The notes under the pieces: model-generated
The model's database searches: none
What the model was told of the DNA's origin: nothing
What the model saw: the letters and a program-made list of their open reading frames with translations, nothing else
Made by a program: the position numbers and the translations under genes
Shown here: positions 58,031 to 64,000 of the stretch, piece by piece
Position numbering within the stretch: the stretch's first letter is position 1
Layout: every line of letters starts with the position of its first letter
Assembly: GCA_026225945.1 (NCBI GenBank)
Contig: JAMJFZ010000705.1
Location: 248,001-312,000 of the forward strand
Length of the DNA: 64,000 bases
Reading direction: 5' to 3'
Source: Cricetomys ansorgei
Lineage: Eukaryota; Chordata; Mammalia; Rodentia; Nesomyidae

Positions 58031-58569
58031 AGATAGTCTCCCTACTTTTCATGATACTATAGTTACTTGCATTGTTCTATAAGAATTTGTCTCTCTTTTC
58101 CACCAGGATATAAATGGAAAAAACAAGTGTACAACTAAAGTTTTACCTAGAGTGTCATAATTAAAATGATATACATGTAATCAGACATGATGGTTATGAT
58201 AAGCTTCATTTAAGGAATAAGGTCGACCTTACCTTAACTTCATGAAGCAAGTGCTCACAGAAGTCTCTAGAGAACTGAACTGACTTACAGGGTCTCAAAA
58301 GAGATAGTAAGTTTCCTTTCTGGAAGACCAGAATGTTTGGTAAATTTGTGAGTCCTAGAGAAAGAGGACTTCCAAAATTTTAAGCATGACGAGTAAAATC
58401 TTGACAGTTTTTTAGAGTTCATTACTTGGTTTTGTAATTGCTTACAAGAGGGTTTCAGAAATCTACCCTGAGATCCCTTATAAACACTTCTATTCAGAAG
58501 TGGCCTTAGTAGTTGGTTAGTGTTATATAGCTTTAGAATTACAAAGTAAACTTGAGGAGGTCTATTTGT

Positions 58570-58692
58570 ATGTTTGTTTTTGAGACAGAGTCTCACTATG
58601 CAGCCCTGACTGTCCTGCAACTCACAGGATCTACCTGTCTCTGCCTCCTAAGTGTTTCTTGGAACTAAAGGTATGTGTTATCATGCACAGCA
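58570..58692 (-). mobile_element. B1 SINE
   Basis: GTTTTTGAGACAGAGTCTCA, CAGCCCTGACTGTCCTGCAA, CTCTGCCTCCTAAGTG and AACTAAAGGTATGTGTTATC. Confidence 0.82.
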
Positions 58693-59204
58693 AAGCGGTC
58701 TGTTTGGATGATGTAAAATTTTTGCTGTGCCTATGTAAGTAATCAGTGCAAAACTAGTAAAGTTAGCATTGGGCAATCTCTCTAGCCTCTATTTCAGAAT
58801 TATTAATTGTGCATTTCTTTTTTGGAGCCACATGTAAAAACTTAATGGTTCCGTTATTAATGAGTTAAATAAAATTTTGACATGTGTTCAGAAAGAGAAA
58901 ATTAAAACTTTTAAAAATAGAGACATGAAAGACAATAGACAAAGAGGATTAGTAGACCAAATTGGTAAAAGAAACACAAAATATGCAAAGATGGCAAAGA
59001 TGAAAAAAAATAATGGAATAAAAACACATGTTTAAAAAATTATAAAGAACATTCTAGAAACAGAGCGATACCTAAATTTACACACTGAACGTATAACACA
59101 TTCAGGAAAAGAAAAAATGTCTCAGAATAGATTACTGCATACTAAGTTATTTCCTAGTAGCTTGTTCTGCTGCCACTTTTTCAATGAATATGCATTTATT
59201 TTAA

Positions 59205-59375
59205 AGTTTGTTACATTTTATTTGTGTGTGCCACCCATGCACGTGTGGAGGTCAGAGAATGACTTGCAGGACTCCGGTTTTCTCCTTATACCATACAGAT
59301 CCCAGGGATTAAATCAGGTGGTCTTCAGGCTTGGTGGCTGGTGCCTTTACTTGCTGAGCTATCTACTAGCTCTGA
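59205..59375 (-). mobile_element. B3-type SINE
   Basis: GTGTGTGCCACCCATGCACG, GTGGAGGTCAGAGAATGACT, GATCCCAGGGATTAAATCAG and CTTTACTTGCTGAGCTATCT. Confidence 0.78.
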
Positions 59376-59399
59376 ATGAACAGATTTTATTTTTAAAGC

Positions 59400-60110
59400 A
59401 TTTTTAGGTTCACATCAAAATTGAGAGTAAAGTGTAGAGGGTTCGTTTCTTCAATTCCTCCTAAAACTTCTTCAGTGTATCTCCACCTGTTTGTACATTA
59501 GTCACAAATGATGAACCAGCACTGACACATAATTTTCAACCAATGCCCATGGTTTGCTTTAGAGTCCCACTACGTGTTGTGTAACTTATGGGCTCTGGCA
59601 AATGTATGACATGTATCCACAACTGTCACATCATATAGTTTTCTTTCCAGAGAAATCCCTCTCATCCACATAGTCATCCTGCCTTATAAATGCATTGTCG
59701 ATCTCTGATTTCTTTCTCCACATTTTTGCCTTTTCCAGAATGTTATAGAGTCAGAACAAAATAATTTGTGGCCTTTCAGATTGGCTTCACTTAGTAAAAT
59801 ACATTTAAGTTTTCTCCATGCCATTTTCTGGCTTGATACCTCATATTTTTTTAGTGCTGAATCATGATCTGTGTATGAATGTATTGTATTTTATTGATCA
59901 ATTCACCTATATTGAAGGATATATTAGGTACCTTTAGGTTTAGATACTTAAGAATAAAGCTTCTACAAAATTCTTGTGTGGCTATAAGTTTTTATCTCCT
60001 TTGGGTAAATACAAAAGAGTACAGTTGCTGAGTTATACTGGTAAGATTATATTTAGTTTTGAAAGAAGCTCCAAATTTCTAAAGTGACTATACTGATGCC
60101 CATCTGTAAT
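59400..60110 (-). mobile_element. L1M-like 3' remnant, antisense
   Basis: Antisense strings: CTTCAGTGTATCTCCACCTG, TTCAGATTGGCTTCACTTAG, AAGAATAAAGCTTCTACAAA, TATCTCCTTTGGGTAAATAC and TTCTAAAGTGACTATACTGA, the order of an old L1 3' end. Confidence 0.6.
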
Positions 60111-60242
60111 ATATGAGCGCTTTCTTGCCCTGTACCATCCTAGGATTTGTTGTGCCAGGGTTTTGGATTTGGTCATTTAAATATGTGTCTAGTAGTATCT
60201 CAGTATGGTATTCATTTAAAGTTCCTTAGTGACTGCACATGT

Positions 60243-60245
<3 letters not shown>

Positions 60246-60288
<43 letters not shown>
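60246..60288. repeat. (CA)n microsatellite
   Basis: About 21 uninterrupted CA units. Confidence 0.96.
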
Positions 60289-60471
60289 CAAAGGGCTATA
60301 GGTCACTTGATGAGGGGGGAGATACACCATTATGCAAATATCATAGAGTGTACTAATACAAGAGAGCTATGATGTCACTAGGCAACACAAGCTTATGGGG
60401 ATCACTGTTGTATACTCAGTCCGTTTTAACTGCTATATTGTTAAGCTATATATGATGAAAGATTACATACA

Positions 60472-60552
60472 TATTTTTTGTAGTGTTAGGAATCAAACAC
60501 AGGGTATCACACGTGAGGTATACTCCATCCTGAGCTCTATCTCCATCCCGTG
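60472..60552 (-). mobile_element. ID-type SINE
   Basis: GTAGTGTTAGGAATCAAACA, CAGGGTATCACACGTGAGGT and CTCCATCCTGAGCTCTATCT, a reverse ID-like core. Confidence 0.55.
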
Positions 60553-60630
60553 CATATGTATGTACATACACATATATATACATACATACATAAAAATTCA
60601 TATACACACTTAGACTATAGATACTCAGAC

Positions 60631-60664
60631 CTATCTATCTATCTATCTATCTATCCATCCATCT
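60631..60664. repeat. (TATC)n/(CATC)n microsatellite
   Basis: About eight tetranucleotide units, CTATCTAT passing into CCATCCAT. Confidence 0.92.
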
Positions 60665-61599
60665 AGTTGTATTTCTTGATAGAAGGAAGGATTTGAGAGG
60701 GACAGCTTGCATTCTGACATACTTTTCTAATTAAAATTATCAAGACTAAGTATTATGCTCTAAGCACTGCTCCAGCCTTTTAGATTGTTGTATGAGATAT
60801 TTTCTTTCTTTCTCTTCTTTCCTCAAAATAATTGGTATCTATGGAGACTTGACTCATAAATCACAGCTAGTCACCCTACAGCAAGAATTTTAAAAAATCT
60901 TACATGAAAACTTAACAGTACTCACAATGTTCTTGGGGTGAAGGCCCTAAGCTAAGTAGTAGATTACCTACAGGGACTCAAGGAAAGACGAATGTCACGT
61001 GAACTATTCTCTGGCTCTTTGGGTGAGTAAGTGTCCTGTCCTGTTTTTCACAACAATCCTCGAGAAATCCCACTACTACTGAACAGTTTTTGATCTTTCA
61101 GGTATTATGAGTCTTAGTCATTTTTCCCGACATCTGTTTCTTACTTCCTCTTTTCATTTTCTTACTTTCTCTTTTTCACTGTTACCTTCACCTGTATCCT
61201 CTTTCCTGTCTATATCTTTATCTTCATCTTCATCTTCTTCATAAATTCTTCCTCACCATACTCATCATCCTAGTATGAGGTATTTTCAGGAGAGTCTTTA
61301 ATTTTGTTTTAAAAAATATTCAGGTAGTGTTTTTTTTTCTCTGATTCAGTAATTAACTCCTACTTTTTGTTTTATTATCAGATAATTTTTATTTTACTTA
61401 CACATTTTAGAATATATTCAGATGTTTCTTTTTATTAGTTTTGTAAATATTGAAAAAAGCACACATAAAACAAAATATGTTTTCTGTTTTTAAGATGTAA
61501 CACATGATTTTAGGCATTGCTAGGTTTTTATGAAATCTTCTATAGTAGGTATATTATTTAGGCCTTTTTTATCTTGACTTTTGTTGTCATTTATTTAAA

Positions 61600-62150
61600 A
61601 GGCTATGATAGATTGAGAAACAAACTAAATCATAGGTCTTTATGTTCACCTCTTGTTATTAAAAATCTGCCAAAGATATCACATATGCACAAAAAGAAAA
61701 CAACAGGCCAATAATTTCTAAATCCTATGAAACATAATTCATCCACATATTAAAATAACAACAAACTATTATTCAAAAAATTCAATGATGATTTATTTCT
61801 AGAAAAATCTATTATTATAATTCAGTATACTCATTGTTTAAAAGAGAAACATGATTATCTCCTTATAATCTAACAAGGCATATAACTTGACTCAATATCC
61901 ATTGACTCAAAAATAATTCTAAAACATGAACAGATGAACACATTACAAAAATCTAAAAGTCAATTTCTACTAAGGAAACAGTAAGAAGCTATTCTATAAC
62001 CTGAAAAGGCTTACGATAATTTTGATAATAACAAAATTTACCAGTATATAAAATCTGATTTGAAGTCTACTTGTAAATTTGGTTAGAGTGAAATCTAATG
62101 ACCTAAGAGTAATAACATCATATTAGACAATACTGACTTGTTTTTAAGTT
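61600..62150 (+). mobile_element. Possible L1 ORF2 remnant, very old
   Basis: Strings such as AAGAAAACAACAGGCCAATA, ATTCAGTATACTCATTG and AAGCTATTCTATAACCTG resemble a sense L1 ORF2 segment. Weak. Confidence 0.35.
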
Positions 62151-62334
62151 TAATATTATACTTTCTTAGAAAGTAAGTATTATTCTTACTACAAGCACTG
62201 TACTATCAAGTAAATTTTCTAACATATAGTATGGAAAATTATTAAAGAATTATTTTACTAGTTATGAAGTACAGTGCAAATTTCTGGTAGTCAAAATTTC
62301 TGGTGACTTTATTATTCAGATCATAAACTCTCTT

Positions 62335-62420
62335 CTATTTGTGGCCCTGGGGATTAAACCCAGGGTCTCATGTACACTAAGCAAGTACTGTACTAGTGAT
62401 CTACATCCTCAGCATAAACT
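62335..62420 (-). mobile_element. ID-type SINE
   Basis: GGCCCTGGGGATTAAACCCA, GGGTCTCATGTACACTAAGC, AAGTACTGTACTAGTGATC and TACATCCTCAGC: reverse ID core. It lies 20 bases past the donor of the TEX11 exon at 62440. Confidence 0.72.
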
Positions 62421-62439
62421 GCCTTTATAAATGTCTTAC

Positions 62440-62533
62440 CAAATCCACTTCTCATTGTACCTGTTTGTTTCAGGAGATTCCAGATGTTTTTGCATTTCTG
62501 GATCTGCTCAAGTGACTGTCTCAGTAACCTGGT
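62440..62533 (-). CDS. TEX11: TEX11 coding exon (most 5' in the window)
   Basis: 94 bases between an acceptor ending TATATATAG and donor TTTG/GTAAGACAT. It reads TRLLRQSLEQIQKCKNIWN, then LLKQTGTMRSGF and one base of the next codon, which with the micro-exon gives GAMTVSM. The other two frames are closed by TGA. A weaker donor inside (ACAG/GTACAATG) would shorten it and break the phase. The helical, Gln/Leu-rich sequence suits the repeat region of a Zip4/Spo22-like TPR protein. The acceptor has a poor pyrimidine tract, so the 5' boundary is less certain than the 3' one. Confidence 0.82.
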
Positions 62534-62895
62534 CTATATATATAAAAAAACAACAAATAATTAATCTAAATGAAAAGAACTTTAAGCAAATTAATATAAT
62601 TTCAAATTGCATTCATTAAAATAGTAGTAAAATAATAGAAAATTATTGTTTAACCAAACATTTTGCAATTAGTATAGAGATACTACCTTCCAAATATTCT
62701 TTTTCTTGTTGTGCCAAGAAAATGAAGATTAATAGAAAATCTTGAACAATACCAATTTCTTTTTGTTGTTGTTGGAAGTAAAAAGTTTATTAGAAGAACT
62801 ACTAAAACCATAGACTATAAGAAAAATATTTCCCCTGGATAGATCTTCATAGACTCTTCCAAACAAAACAAAAGTAACTGATGAAAATTATAAAA

Positions 62896-63110
62896 CAGTG
62901 GTTCTCAACTTTCCCAATATTGTGACCCTTTAATACAGTTCCTCATGTTGTACTGACCCCCAACTATAACATTATTTTTGTTGCTACCTCATAACTGCAA
63001 TTTTGTTAGATATATAAATATCTGATATGCAGATGGTCTTAGGAGAGACCCTGTGAAAGGGTTGTTTGATCCCCCAAAGGGGTTTGTGACCCACAGGTTG
63101 AGAACTACTG
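62896..63110 (-). mobile_element. hAT miniature element (URR1-like), reverse copy
   Basis: 215 bp starting CAGTGGTTCTCAACT and ending GTTGAGAACTACTG, so terminal inverted repeats of about 14 bp with one mismatch. The perfect 8-bp target duplication TTATAAAA flanks it at 62888-62895 and 63111-63118. Its reverse complement aligns in order with the element at 50169-50367. Confidence 0.92.
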
Positions 63111-63127
63111 TTATAAAACATAATTAT

Positions 63128-63205
63128 ATAGGGCTGTGGGTATAGTTCAGCAGTACAGAGCAAACTTAACATGTATGAGGCACTGAATTCCGTGTCTATG
63201 AACTT
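63128..63205 (+). mobile_element. ID-type SINE
   Basis: GGGCTGTGGGTATAGTTCAG, CAGTACAGAGCAAACTTAAC and GAGGCACTGAATTCCGTGTC, a diverged tRNA-like ID core, ten bases past the hAT target duplication. Confidence 0.65.
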
Positions 63206-64000
63206 TCCTCCCTCTCTCTTCCCAATAAAACCAAATAAAATGCAATCACATAAAGTCACAGAAAATTGCCCAGAAGGCATGCATTTATTTGCTCCCAGAG
63301 ACCTTCTAAGTATCAGTAAGAGCAGTATGAGAGCCAATGGCATATGAACTATGCCATGTTTAAATTAACCCTCATGCCACTGTGATACAAACACTGTTTT
63401 AATCAGATGTGGACAAGTTTCCAGACTAGGATTCCTAGGAGGTCCGAGTCTGTTGATACTTCTCCTCCACTGGGTCTGTATTATAAATTCTTTATTATAA
63501 ACAAGCATAAGTGAGAGGCCTGACATTCTCTTCCACTCAGACCATATTTATAGGACAAAAGCAAGGCAGGTTCAAATACTTGGTCTCAATTGTTCTCATC
63601 TCATTTAGTTTATAGGATAGTTTTCATACTGAGAGACCTAAGGCAAAAACACCCATGACCACAGTCTTGCTCAGACTTCCACTCACAGAGATGAATATCA
63701 AATATAAACCAATCACTATTATCACTGTCCCTAGATCTAAAACAGTGATTCTGTTTTATCTTAGTAAAAGACAGGTTATGAGCTCTGAAGTTTTCCCTGA
63801 GAAGAATGGCTTTCATTAGAACAGAGCCTAGAGAAATTGAAATCTAAGGTCACTGTGAAAAATCTTGGAGATTTTGTTGATGAACAAGAAGAGACTGGTA
63901 GCTCAGTAACAGCAACACAAGATAGACCCATTTGAAATTTACAGAAAAATTAGATAAGGAAGAAATTATAAACATCCTTATACATAACATCCTTATACAT

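Larger units (their letters stand above)
35804..62439 (-). other. TEX11: TEX11 large intron, about 26.6 kb
   Basis: No further exon was recognised between the exon at 62440 and the micro-exon; both boundaries are phase 1, so direct joining is consistent. A small frame-neutral exon could have been missed. The intron is dense with repeats, listed separately; stretches not listed (for example 48800-49990 and 52380-52960) are AT-rich and show nothing recognisable. Confidence 0.7.
27145..64000 (-). other. TEX11: TEX11 gene, 3' part (seven exons and introns)
   Basis: Seven minus-strand exons, all with AG acceptors and GT donors where applicable, join in one frame to give 277 residues plus stop. 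Junction phases are 1, 1, 1, 2, 0, 0 in transcript order and agree at every join. TEX11 is an X-linked, germ-cell-specific TPR protein related to yeast Zip4/Spo22; it binds synaptonemal-complex components and promotes crossover formation in meiosis. The family is usually near 940 residues, so the window holds roughly the last 30 percent; the promoter and N-terminal exons lie beyond 64000. The convergent arrangement with DLG3 supports the call. Confidence 0.92.
62534..64000 (-). other. TEX11: TEX11 intron, running off the window
   Basis: No further exon with good splice sites and agreeing phase was found upstream. It contains a hAT element and an ID SINE. The 119-codon minus frame at 62984-63343 crosses these two repeats and is not coding. 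Confidence 0.6.

Noticed and set aside
62670..62760. Possible additional TEX11 exon (minus, reading LAQQEKEYLE before GTAGTATC)
   Set aside because: No acceptor with a pyrimidine tract was found, and the open frame would end in phase 1 while the next exon starts in phase 0.
62984..63343. 119-codon minus-strand frame
   Set aside because: It crosses the hAT element and an ID SINE, with no TEX11 phase or splice agreement.

Overview
This window is rodent nuclear DNA, almost certainly from the X chromosome. The host is inferred from B1, B2/B3, B4 and ID-type SINEs, MaLR-type LTR elements, hAT miniature elements and old L1 fragments. The best preserved B1 has a GGCGGTGGTGGC head, which I associate with rat or cricetid B1 more than with mouse; the species is not fixed by this. 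The chromosome is inferred from two recognisable genes, DLG3 and TEX11, which are tail-to-tail neighbours at human Xq13.1.

Layout. 1-622 is the last intron of DLG3 (+). 623-729 is its last coding exon, with the 3'UTR running to about 2840. From about 2.8 to 27.1 kb is a gene-free interval of about 24 kb. It holds two copies of an LTR-like repeat (7.2 and 11.3 kb), a pair of perfect hairpins (8.4 kb), a B4 SINE, an antisense MaLR-type retroelement cluster (12.0-15.5 kb), a composite tandem-repeat block with a 1.4-kb 19-bp minisatellite (19.4-23.5 kb) and an old CR1/L3-like LINE remnant (26.3 kb). From 27.1 kb to the window end is the 3' part of TEX11 (-).

TEX11. I find seven exons on the minus strand (62440-62533, 35759-35803, 35302-35451, 33864-33972, 32731-32845, 28062-28226, 27231-27386 plus 3'UTR). 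Splice phases agree at every junction. Together they give 834 coding bases, that is 277 residues and a stop, which is the C-terminal part of this meiosis-specific TPR protein. The terminal exon is the most interesting object in the window: it runs into a B2-type SINE that supplies about the last 31 residues, the stop codon and the AATAAA signal.

The rest of 36-64 kb is intron, filled with L1 pieces (including a tail-to-tail pair at 39.7-44.0 kb), SINEs, microsatellites and two hAT elements with perfect 8-bp target duplications. I see no tRNA, rRNA, CRISPR array or other protein-coding gene. Almost all long open frames are chance frames in repeats. Repeat family names rest on memory of consensus sequences and are marked uncertain where needed.
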